Assembly (NCBI GenBank): GCA_018343915.1 | Contig: JABRWF010000001.1 | Location: 682,001-746,000 of the forward strand | DNA: 64,000 nt | Direction of reading: 5' to 3' | From: Agroathelia rolfsii | Lineage: Eukaryota > Basidiomycota > Agaricomycetes > Amylocorticiales > Amylocorticiaceae | Shown here: in pieces, positions 11,132 through 19,949 of the stretch | Position numbering within the stretch: position 1 is the first letter of the stretch | How the letters are laid out: the number at the start of each line of letters is the position of its first letter | Notes under the pieces: model-generated | The model's input: only the letters and a program-made list of their open reading frames with translations | Told to the model about the DNA's origin: nothing | Database searches by the model: none | Program-made: the position numbers and the translations under genes

Positions 11132-11999
11132 GTATCCCCCTACTACGTCCTGAGCCCTCGAAGGACCAGTTGACTCCAGACGTAGGGGAAACACCGTAGG
11201 CGTGCGGTTTGACGAACTAGAGGAGAAAGTTGAAAAGTAAAAGTAAGAAATAAAAAGGTAAACAATTTCAAGTAAAAAAAGGATAAAAGTGATAACACAA
11301 GAAATTGAAGTTTAAAAGGAAAAGCAGCGCAAAGGCGCATAGAAAGTGGGAAGTGAACATAAAGACAAAAGTAAAATTTCCACAAGAAAACGCACAAGGC
11401 GTAGAGAAAGTAAAAGGAATAGTAAAACAACAATTTAAATGGAAAGAAAAAGAGGAATCGCGTCAAGGCGCATGGAAGAAGTAAGGAAAACGGCGCAAAG
11501 CGCAATGAAGATAAAAGGAGGAAAATGCAAATTAAAAGAAGTATAACAAGGATCGCAAAAAAGGTCGGGGTTCCCGGCGATGAAGGGTGAAGAGCCGGAA
11601 CTTGAAAAGATTAAAGGCAGTGAATGGTGAAGCGTATACTTGGTAGAAGTAAAAACGTCGGGGTGCTCGGCGAGAGCACGTCTTTGTAAAAACAATTGTA
11701 AGGGGTTAACCCAAGGAAAGAGATGGTAACACATTGAAAATGTGGGACAAGGGCCAATCATGGCAAAGAATGCGAGAATGCAAAGACAAGAAGAAAGCCA
11801 ACAAGGGCAGAAGAAAAAACAAAGGTGAAAAACAAGAGGGACATGGCAGGGACACAGTGGGAAAGAAGAATGTTGAAAAACAAACAAAATGAATAGGTTA
11901 GAACGTAACCTTTGACGGGCGAAGCGCTTGGCGCTAAGGAAAAAGTGTGACGGGCTTGCTCCTGGAACGGGCGACGTGCATGGTAAACCTCTTGGAGGC

Positions 12000-12515
12000 T
12001 GCGGCACGAAGAGACGGGCGACGACGCTGGGAAGCATCGAAGGACGGGCGACGACGCTATGGAGCATCGAAGGACGGGCGACAATGCTATTGAGCATTGA
12101 AGGGACGGGTGACGACACTGGGAGGTGCCGGAGGCGGGCAACGTGCAGAACAATTCCATCGGAGATTGCGGCGAATGTTGATTGGTCTGTCAATGCTCAT
12201 GAGGCCAGTACGAAGCACTCCCTCTGATTTGGTGACCAGCAAAATGCGTTGCGCGGGCTGGTCTACCCAGTGGTATATGGCTCGCCAAAAGGCCCAAGAG
12301 CAGCGACAAGAACAAAAGAAAATGTGCAAACCCAAGAGGAAAGTCCAACACGAAGGACGGACGGTCCGAGGACCGGGAGAACGGGCGACGACGGTGACAA
12401 GGCGTCGAAGGATCAGGCGACAACGCTGACGAGCGCTGAAGGAAATGGGCGACGACACTAGAAGTGTCGAAGGGACGGGCAACGACGTTGGAAAACGCCG
12501 AAGGGCAGGTGCAAG
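12000..12515 (+). repeat. GC-rich imperfect tandem repeats in element E
   Basis: Two blocks (about 12010-12140 and 12370-12510) contain repeated units of roughly 30-40 bp built around GACGGGCGACGAC followed by a variable part and CATCGAAGG or GTCGAAGG. The repeat order is irregular and the open frames across it change phase, which argues against coding. A second polypurine-like box (GTATCCCCCTACT) follows at 12570 and another on the opposite strand near 12915. Confidence 0.7.
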
Positions 12516-13512
12516 GTGGGAAGAGAAGGTGAAGACAAAGTAATAAACGGACGAGCGGGGACGGCGGCGGGAGCGTATCCCCCTACTCGGTGGATGTCCT
12601 ATTCATCCATGATAAATAACGGGCGAGGTAGTCAACAGAAGCGAGAGTATCGCAAACATCTTTGGCGCGGTGTCACAACAACATCACTTTGTGATGGTAG
12701 ACTATGCTGCCGCTGATATTTACGAAATCCAAAGACCGTTGTCAGGTGGCTTTGCAAAGGCCGGGGGGTGTTGTGCGCGCGGGTGCCATGTGTTGTTTGA
12801 AGATTTCAGTCGCGATAATTTACTTCATGCTCTGAGCTCCAACGGGTGCCACATGAGGCGAGTAATGTGTGCGTTGTAGGCTTCGGCGAACCAAGGCAGG
12901 AGCTGGCTAGGCTTAGGGGGTACTGTCGATACCAAGGATGAAAAAAATAAAGTCAATCGGGATCCATGGCGATGAGCGTTTGGAACCTGATGAAAAAGTC
13001 ATTTCAGAGGTTACGGCGGGAGTGTGCAGCGGTACGAGTACCCTGCAGCGGATGGTGCCGAAAAATTCCAAACAGGGAGAAGAAAAAACGGCCAAAACAA
13101 AATGTGGCAAGGGGAGAAAAACAATAAAGTGTAAAATGTCAAACAAATGATGAAGAGTATACAAGTATACTACAAAAGAAGGAAAGTGTTCCATATGTGT
13201 GCCATGAAAAGAAATAAAACAAAAAGGAAACAAAGTGAACCACATGCACAGGAAATAAAACAAAGTGTGCAAAGTGTGAGAATAGAAATGTACAAGAAAG
13301 GTGAAGGAGAAAAGGGGTAACTTCCTCCGCACGTCGAAATCGATGATGGTGCTGTCGGGTCACGCGGCGTGTTGTGTGTGTATGTCTGGGCCGCTTCGAT
13401 TGCCAATCGGGCTGTGCGGCGTGTGACGCATACGCAACAGGGTCGGAAGAAAACTTTTTTTCGTGCACCGCGTGACGCTGTGACCGTGCAACTACTCTTA
13501 CTTCACTACAGC

Positions 13513-14443
13513 ATGGCTCCTCAAAACAATAAAGGAAAAGGCAAGGCCAGGCTACCCTCCTCCAACATCAATCAAGAGGAGGAGCTTGAGCGCCAGATGC
13601 GCGAGCACGAGGAGACAATGGCGCGTCTGCGTGAAGAACGGAACGCGGCGCGACGAAAACACGAAGCAGCGGAGCGTGCGGCGTAAGAGAAGAAAAAACA
13701 GGAAGAAGAGGAGAGACGACGCAAGGAGGAGGCGAAGCAGCGCAAGGCTGAGGCGGCAAAGCAGGCGGAGCGGTGGAAACCTGCCCGCATCATGCCTGAG
13801 GGTGGTAGGGCGCGTAAGCGCGCTGGTGACGCCAAAGTCGTCGAGGTCGAGGCCCCCGCGACGAAGCAAAGGGCGACGGAGCCATTGCCTCTAGTGGTAA
13901 GTCTTCCCAATGAAACAAAAAAATAACTCTTTTCCCTCAACAGCAATTGGACAGGCATGCGACGCATGCCAACGACGATCGAAGGCCTGCAAGTGGCCGC
14001 GAGATGGTGGGGCCAAGTGCGTGCCGTGTCAGGCCAGCCACCTCAAATGTAACGGGATCGACCTCGTCAGGCCCGGGAATGGGCTAGGGGCTAACGACCC
14101 CCTCGTTGTGGGGCTCCTGGGTGCCCTGGAAAGGATCACCGAGGTCCTCGAGGCCATTGCGGGTGGACTGGTGGGATGAGCGACAAGCGGAGGTGCCGGC
14201 GTGCAGCACGTCGAGGCTGTCGAGCCGCCCTCAGTGGAGGAGTTGGCCGCGGAGTCGATCGCCGGACCCTCCGGCATAGCAAGGGATGATGATGCTGAGG
14301 GGATGGCCGAAGAGGTCGGCGAGGAGAGGATTGAAGAGCGACCTGAGGAGGATGAGGGTGAGGCGGCGAACGAGAACGAGGAGGGGAAGGGCGAGGAGGA
14401 GGACGTCGCCGAAGGCTCCGGCGCGTCTTCGCCTTCCCAGTAA
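13513..14443 (+). pseudogene. Decayed Zn(II)2Cys6-type coiled-coil gene inside element E
   Basis: Two exons fit one protein: 13513-13896 and 13955-14443, joined by a 58-bp GT-AG intron (GTAAGT donor, GGACAG acceptor). Exon 1 encodes a basic and acidic coiled coil (EEELERQMREHEETMARLRE) and has a TAA at 13684-13686. Exon 2 opens with C-x2-C-x6-C-x9-C-x2-C-x6-C (CDACQRRSKAC ... CVPCQASHLKC), the fungal binuclear zinc cluster pattern. It then has a hydrophobic helix (DPLVVGLLGALERI), a TGA at 14177-14179, and an acidic tail in the same frame to TAA at 14441. It is antisense to the host retroelement. Zn2Cys6 proteins usually bind DNA; the intron and opposite orientation suggest capture of genomic DNA. 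The two stops make it a pseudogene here. Confidence 0.75.
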
Positions 14444-14890
14444 TTGGTTGTATATCCATCGTAGTTGTCGCGGCCCACGGCCACTAATGCATCCTGTGTT
14501 GGCATCCAAATGTATGAAGAAGGAAAATATAGAAATGGAAAAACAACAGGCACTAAGGCCAGGAAAGCCATGACAAGCAGAGAAGAATGAAAAGATAAGT
14601 CTTGTCAAGGAGAACAATGATGGTACAGCAATACTGTCCAAGTATAAAGTAGTCCAAAAGGAGTGTGAATTCAAGGGAATGACGAGACCACAAAGAAATA
14701 TAAAAAATGGAAGGTCTTGTCATAGAAACATGATGATACTACAAAATACTATCAAAGTATGACGTAGTCACAAAGAAATTAAAAGGACAAATAAAAGAGT
14801 AGTCGGAAAATACTGTCAAGCAGGATTTTCTGACTCGAAGGTCAGGAAGAAAGAAAGGAAGGGACAAATAAGAAGGTAGTCGGAAAATAC
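14444..14890 (-). repeat. 5' interior of element E: short direct repeats, no gene
   Basis: This stretch next to the right LTR repeats motifs such as GTAGTCGGAAAATACTGTCAAG (near 14792 and 14878) and GGACAAATAA. The copy at the LTR border lies where a primer-binding site is expected (minus strand GTATTTTCCGACTAC), but I cannot match it to a tRNA. Confidence 0.5.
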
Positions 14891-15765
14891 TGTCAAGAGC
14901 TGCCTTCGCAGCTAGCTTGGGCGGTGCGGCGATACCCCTGGAGCGCTAACTGCTACAGCTGCTCACTGCTAGATAGCAGCCCTGTGGGTTCGTGGAGTCG
15001 CCTCTTCAATATCTCGGGGCCTGCGGCGATACGGGTGGCGCGGCAAGCAGTCAGGCGTATGGCAGGTTGAACGGGAGGTCCGGCGAGATCAGGCGTAGAG
15101 CGAGAGATGTCAAGCCAGAGAGAAGAAGCTAGACAAGACACTCGAGGACGCTCGAGTCCACAGGTTGACCGCTGGCGATGCAGCGGGTGTAGGGCTTGTT
15201 TAGGGCCAAACACACTTAATTTTCCGACTACTGTAACTACTACATCAGGTACAGTACATATATACGAAGTATAGTAGTCGTAGAAAGATAAATAAAGAAA
15301 TGGGAGAAAACAATAAAGACAATAAGTAATAGCGCACGCCGCGCGCTCTGGTAGTCGTGCCACGCTGTGCACGAAGGCAGGGGTACGTTCCTTCAGAACC
15401 ATCGGCGGTCTGATCGTCGATCAGAGCGCGATCAAGATGGAGAACCAAGCGCGATCTTCCCAGATAGGAAAGATCCGCTGGTGCGGGCACATGGCGACTC
15501 GAGGAATGTGGTCGAGAAGGCCAGTCGGCATGTGGGACGCTCTGATGGACAGAAGCGCATCGATGATGGGAAGGAAGCACGGGAAGGCGCTGTGCACATG
15601 GCTCCGGGGAAACGTCAGCGGACACATTGGAAACGCTTCCGATGCACGGGATACACGGCGACTCAGAAGGGAGGGCGTCGCCGGTGACTCCGTCGTAGAT
15701 GTTCGCGTGTGTCGATGTGTACAATCGGGACGTTCGGCGGCCGGGTGCGTTGGCGGGTCGTGACA
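14891..15765 (-). repeat. Element E 5' LTR (right copy, 875 bp)
   Basis: It has the same length as the left LTR with scattered substitutions, many at CpG sites, and is followed by the target duplication GCATC. Confidence 0.92.
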
Positions 15766-17210
15766 GCATCACTCTGACTCATTATAACTAATAATGGTGC
15801 GATATCACGCCATACTTAGCATTACTGCACACAGACCATGTAGCTGCGTACAGACCAGGTAGAATTAGTATATAACCCTGTAGTGCCTCCACCTGAAGAC
15901 CTCAGATTCGTTCTCTTTGTCTTCAGGTAAGCACAGTAGTGCTTTGTATTAAATAAATGTTAACATAATAAAACCTTTGTCTTCAGAGCCCTTCATCTCT
16001 ATAGGCTATCAGAGCCTGTCTCCCTCCCTCTCTCTCTCCCCACCAAATCCTCTCTGCTGTGTGCTAGGAGGTAACAAGTGTGCTCTGTGCTGCTTGTTGT
16101 TTAAAGGCAGCTTAGTGCTCCTTTACGTTAGAACGCGTAAGACAGGTCCAGCCCTTTGGGTGACCATTCGCGTTTCTGTAAACAAACACATCGTGCTTAG
16201 TGCACTTAAGGGAACAAAGGCATTGCCCTACGTTCCTCGCGGTTAAGATACATCGCACGCCTAACAGCATACACAAGATAGTTTGTGTTCTGCGTGTAGA
16301 CCTCGCTTGAAAGTCTTGCAGACTTAGAGTAAAGCCCGGTGACACAAAGACTCAAACTTGCGTGATAGTTGTGACAGCGCAAGGAAGTGTACACCCACGC
16401 GTCCCTAGCCTTGGGAGTTGTAAAACAGCCGTTACTTGGCTACCCCGTACCTTTGAGGGGTTAATGTAGGCTTAGGTTGAGTTTTGGTGACAAGAGTCAG
16501 GTGTGCTCTTGACACCCTACCTGAATGAACAGGGTTTGTATCACGCGCAATGCCCCTTTGTATTGAGGACTTATGACTCAGAAGGCCCTCTGGTACTAGG
16601 GCTACGTATTCTACTTAGATGCCATTGAGGCCTTATACTAAATAGGCAAGAAGGGGGGGGAGAGAGGGGTGTGGGCTAGGAGAACAAGCCTGAAGGCGAG
16701 ATATATATTAGTATTTATGTACGTGTACAAGAGGGGGGGGTGCCCTTACCTGAAGGCGAGAAGGTCAAAGCTAAGGTTTAGGTAAGGGCTACAAGCTTGT
16801 ATTTATACATAAAATGAAGGGCCCGTGCGCAGCCTTAATGGTCTGTGCACAGCAGGGTTCGTAAGCGGAAATGACTAGAATGCAGGGGCAGTGCTTTATG
16901 CCTAAGTCCAATGAGCAACCGATCGGAATGATGAGTCTAGTACTCCTTAGTAATTGCACAGTAATCGGAACGACCCTGGTTCCTAAGTCTAGACCTTTTG
17001 ATGAAAAGGAATGATCTAGACTCCGCCTTCCTAATATACTCTTGTCACAAGCACTCCTGTCACGTGGGGCTAACACAGCCAGTCACATGCGCGTCAAGAT
17101 GTTGCCTGCAAGGTATTTCGTCCGTATCTCAGTCAATAAAAATCGTAAAAATACAATAAAAATATGTACATGTCCGTAAGAAAAAGGCGAAAAATGTCCA
17201 ACTCATAACA

Positions 17211-17902
17211 TGCACGTCCTAGCCCCCTATTCTCTCTCTCTCTATCTCTCTCTTCCCCCTTATTAAGTGTAAGGCCTATAGGGCATCTTAGTAAGCGTAT
17301 GAGACCTCGTTACAAGGAGGTCATTAAGTGCCAAGTCCCTAATATACCGGAGGGCATACGCATGATAGAAGTCCTATTCATTTAGGCTAGGGCAGTAACA
17401 AGTCCCTGCGAACATCTGTAGACCACGGTGGGCTAAGCCGCCTATTCTGAGTAAGAAGCATAACAATAGTATTTGACATGAAGCAAGTAACACGGGAAGA
17501 CAGCAACATCTAGAGTACCGATACACAAGCCTAGTAAAGTACTAAAGGAGTGCTCTATTACAAAAGAATAGCAACGGAAGCACGTGGGTGTTCGTATATA
17601 TCCAACCAAGCAATACACATAAAACCCGGCTTTACAGCCTGCCCTCGTACCTTACAGAGGGTTGTGTTTGTTGGATTAGTCAAGCGCGCAAGCCTTGACA
17701 GAATGATCTAGACTCCATCTTCCTAATATACTCTTATCACAAGCACTCCTGTCATGTGGGGCTAACATAGCCAGTCACACACATGTCAAGATGTCACCTG
17801 CAAGGTATTTTGTCCATATCTCAGTCAATAAAAATTGTAAAAATACAATAAAAATATGTACATATCCGTAAAGAAAATGCAAAAAATGTCCAACTTATAA
17901 CA
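17211..17902. mobile_element. Rearranged family C LTR fragments
   Basis: 17211-17700 is a 5'-truncated family C LTR in plus sense, ending CCTTGACA. 17701-17902 is the last 200 bp of a minus-sense copy, ending ATAACA. They abut the LTR of element A to form an imperfect palindrome. A CT-rich tract lies at 17233-17265. No gene is visible. Confidence 0.8.
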
Positions 17903-18977
17903 CTATATGCCATTCTATTTATCTTATTAGCTCTAGTCAGGCTGATACTGCTATAGATATGACTAAAGCCCTTAAAAATACACTTGGGGAGTCTATATCT
18001 ACCTAAACCATGTATAGGAGACTAAGAGAGCAGGGTTTAAAGGCTGTAACCAAGAAAAAAAGTTCTAATCTTAAGCCTCATCATAAAAGGGCTAGATTAA
18101 ACTTTGCTCTTGAGCACCAGCACTGGACTCTGGAGGACTAGAAGAGGGTGATCTGGTCTGATGAGACTAAGATCAATAGGATTGGGTCTGATGGAAGGAA
18201 ATGGGTGTGGAAAAAGAAGGGAGAAGGGCTTAGTAATAGGTTAGTTCAGGGAACACAAAAGTTTGGTGGTGGAAACATCATGTTGTGGGGATGTTTTGGA
18301 TGGGATGGGGCTGGATATGCAACCAGGATTATTGGGAAAATGGACTCAGAAGTCTATGTGTCTATTTTAGAGGATGAACTCCAGGATAGTATGGAGTTAT
18401 GGAACAAAAATACTAACAATATTATATTTCAGCAGGATAATAACCCTAAACATAAGAGCAAACTAGCCATGAAATAGTTTGAAAACTATGAATTGGAAGT
18501 TATGGAGTGGCCTGCTAACTCCCCAGACCTCAATCCTATTGAGCATCTATGGGATTACCTCAAAAGAAAGCTAGCAGACTATGATGAGCCTACATCATCA
18601 CTTACTAGGCTTTGGGAGAGGATAGAGAAGGAGTAGAATGCTATTCCAGTATCTGTTTGTCAAAAGTTGATTGAGAGTATGCCTAGAAGGGTGGCAGAGG
18701 TGATAAAAGCAAAAGGAGGATATACTAGATACTAAATTTAATAAAATTTGTATTTTGAAAATGTCAGCAACAAAACTGTCTCAATAATACCCCTTGAAAG
18801 AATAATACATAACTCTATGGTTTATTGACCAAATCACATGACCTAGGGCTCAATTTAAAGCAGATATAGTATACTTGATAGGAGTATTTTTAGTATAATT
18901 TTAAGTATTTTATTTCTGGAGATATAGATCAAAAATTGTAAAAAATGCAAACATTGAGACAGTTTTGTCACTCAGTG
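17903..18977 (+). mobile_element. Truncated Tc1-type transposon, copy 1
   Basis: The left end and transposase N-terminus are missing. The right terminal inverted repeat ends CACTCAGTG before TA at 18978-18979. The sequence matches the complete copy at 26823-28443. Confidence 0.9.
17906..18735 (+). pseudogene. Tc1-type transposase, 5'-truncated, several stops
   Basis: The residual protein matches the C-terminal two thirds of the transposase at 27065-28081. The first catalytic Asp (VIWSDETKINR) is in the open segment 18148-18477, followed by the second (FQQDNNPKH) and the distal Glu (LNPIEHLW). In-frame stops occur near 18003, 18138, 18475 and 18634. At the position where the other two copies have TAG, this one still encodes tryptophan (MELWNKN), so it descends from a different source copy. 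Confidence 0.88.
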
Positions 18978-19064
18978 TATAAGACAAAAAACTACAAAAG
19001 ATACAAAAGGAATAATTGTCTTAATATATACAGAAGTATATACTATATTTGTAGCTGTGTATTG

Positions 19065-19186
19065 TGTTGTAATCAGAAAAATTCACACTCTATAATGGCA
19101 AGATAGCTCAGTTGGTAGAGCACATGTATATATAATGGGAGGCCCTGGGTTCAATTTCTAGTCTAGCCAATTTTCTACTTTTATCA
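19065..19186 (+). mobile_element. 122-bp TG...CA mini-element with a tRNA-like body (family T), copy 1
   Basis: It begins TGTTGTAATCAG and ends TTTTATCA, with duplication TATTG at 19060-19064 and 19187-19191; the intact Copia G LTR shows the empty site. It holds a 72-nt tRNA-like sequence (19097-19168). A second full copy lies at 23547-23669 and fragments at 57167-57209 and 62008-62030. TG/CA ends with a 5-bp duplication suggest insertion by an LTR-type integrase rather than by LINE machinery. Confidence 0.85.
19097..19168 (+). tRNA. tRNA-like sequence, probable pseudogene, anticodon position ATA
   Basis: The 72 nt fold as a cloverleaf: D-arm GCTC/GAGC with T8, A14, G18 and G19, a 7-nt anticodon loop ATATATA with T33, and T-loop TTCAATT. 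Internal promoter-like A box (TAGCTCAGTTGG) and B box (GGTTCAATT) are present. The acceptor stem has one mismatch and the anticodon stem another. An ATA anticodon is not used in normal eukaryotic tRNA sets, and the sequence lies within a repeated insertion, so I treat it as a mobile tRNA relic rather than a functional gene. Confidence 0.6.
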
Positions 19187-19206
19187 TATTGTCCTTATTA
19201 TCCAAC

Positions 19207-19949
19207 AAGAAAAGTACTATGTAATTTTACTAATGTATCAGAAAAGTCTTTTTCCTAATGTGCTGAGCCCAAACCTAGTCAGATTATGGCCTAGCCCCAG
19301 CTTACTTGTCCTATAAGCTTGAGCCAGTATATTAATACTCTTATAGCTACAAAAAGGAGCATTCTATTAAAATAAAAATAGATGGAGATATTAAGGATGA
19401 CTCCCTAGCTATGCAATGATTATTACAGCATAAACAATCTGCTATATATTAGACAAGGGTCATGATTGTTATTGTCATAACAAAGCTCCTGTTTCATTTA
19501 AGCATGTGATAGCACCTGATGAAAAATTGGACAAAGCTTGAAAAGTCTCATGACTAGATTACCTTTTCATCAAAATCATGATGCGATGGTTGTTGTGAGG
19601 CTGATGTTATTAACATAGAAACTGCAATCAATCATATCTCATCTTCTGACTCAGAGATCCTAATACTGTGTCTGATGGCATTTATCTGCCCTATATGCGC
19701 ACCGTCAAACGTGCATTCAAGTTATCATGATGTATTTAAAAATAAGTAGGTGTATACTTATCTAGCTTTTTTTTTAGACCAAACGCGCTAGGCAATGTGA
19801 TGTAAATCACTCAATCTACTGATGAAATTTAAAAGTAAAAATCAATCAAATGCATGAATCGGCTTAAATACCAAAGGCAAGCTATTGCAGAGGCGGTTCA
19901 ACGGCAATACCAGTTCTATTCACATCTATTTCTACCGCAATTGTGCATC
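19207..19949. other. Upstream region of the GMC gene, no gene seen
   Basis: This is AT-rich sequence with many stops in all frames and no repeat that I recognise elsewhere in the window, so it probably contains the promoter of the following gene. A TATA-like TATTTAAAAATA occurs near 19733-19745, and a poly-T run near 19767. Confidence 0.4.

Larger units (their letters stand above)
10257..15765 (-). mobile_element. Element E: non-autonomous LTR retrotransposon (LARD-like)
   Basis: It is flanked by the duplication GCATC (10252-10256 and 15766-15770). The LTRs are 10257-11131 and 14891-15765, both 875 bp and differing at only a few percent of sites by eye. A polypurine tract next to the left LTR on the minus strand (AGTAGGGGGATAC, 11132-11144) sets its orientation as minus. 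The 3.76-kb interior has no gag, protease, RT or integrase that I can recognise. Instead it carries tandem GC-rich repeats (about 12000-12515) and, antisense to the element, a decayed Zn2Cys6 gene (13513-14443). Fragments of its LTR occur at 25228-25407 and 53711-53940. Mobility must come from another element's proteins. Confidence 0.92.
10021..16514 (+). mobile_element. Solo LTR B1 (family B), itself split by element E
   Basis: Segments 10021-10256 and 15771-16514 form a 980-bp LTR that begins TGTTACAAG and ends CTTGACA. The target duplication is CCCTA (10016-10020 and 16515-16519). It matches the LTRs of complete element B at 33793 and 40463. It has lost its internal region, then received element E. 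It contains TATATAAC near 15873, a perfect 10-bp inverted repeat (15891-15900 with 15919-15928), AATAAA at 15967-15972 and a third arm at 15979-15986. Confidence 0.93.
9709..17210 (-). mobile_element. 5' LTR of Gypsy element A (family C), split by nested insertions
   Basis: The LTR occupies 9709-10020 and 16520-17210 (about 1,003 bp net) and on the plus strand reads TGTCAAGG ... CATAACA. The solo copy at 45868-46869 is the same length. It is split by solo LTR B1 (10021-16514) with duplication CCCTA. It contains the stem-loop arms shared by several Gypsy LTR families, and G-rich and GA-rich tracts near 16650-16740. Confidence 0.92.
18978..19206 (-). mobile_element. Copia G-family LTR fragment, split by a tRNA-like insertion
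   Basis: 18978-19064 and 19192-19206 match the second half of the 188-bp Copia G LTR in reverse (ATAAGACAAAAAACTAC ... TTATCCAACA). The break is the insertion 19065-19186 with duplication TATTG. The left part is lost next to the Tc1 fragment. Confidence 0.85.

Noticed and set aside
10508..11194. Several overlapping 60-127 codon frames in the E LTRs (repeated at 14953-15772).
   Set aside because: They lie in LTR sequence in all frames, duplicate between the two LTRs and show no domain.
11435..12193. A 252-codon minus-strand open frame in element E.
   Set aside because: It is low-complexity, spans the GC-rich tandem repeats, has no recognisable domain, and other frames are equally open across the same repeats.
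14029..14571. Minus-strand frames of up to 180 codons opposite the Zn2Cys6 exons.
   Set aside because: They are antisense shadows of the GC-rich acidic coding region; the plus strand has the cysteine pattern and consistent frame.
16640..16740. Poly-G runs as possible G-quadruplex regulators.
   Set aside because: They recur as simple tracts in several LTR families and may reflect slippage; nothing in the sequence supports a regulatory role beyond composition.
19097..19168. A functional nuclear tRNA gene.
   Set aside because: ATA anticodon, stem mismatches and location inside a repeated insertion argue for a mobile tRNA-derived relic; kept as tRNA-like.
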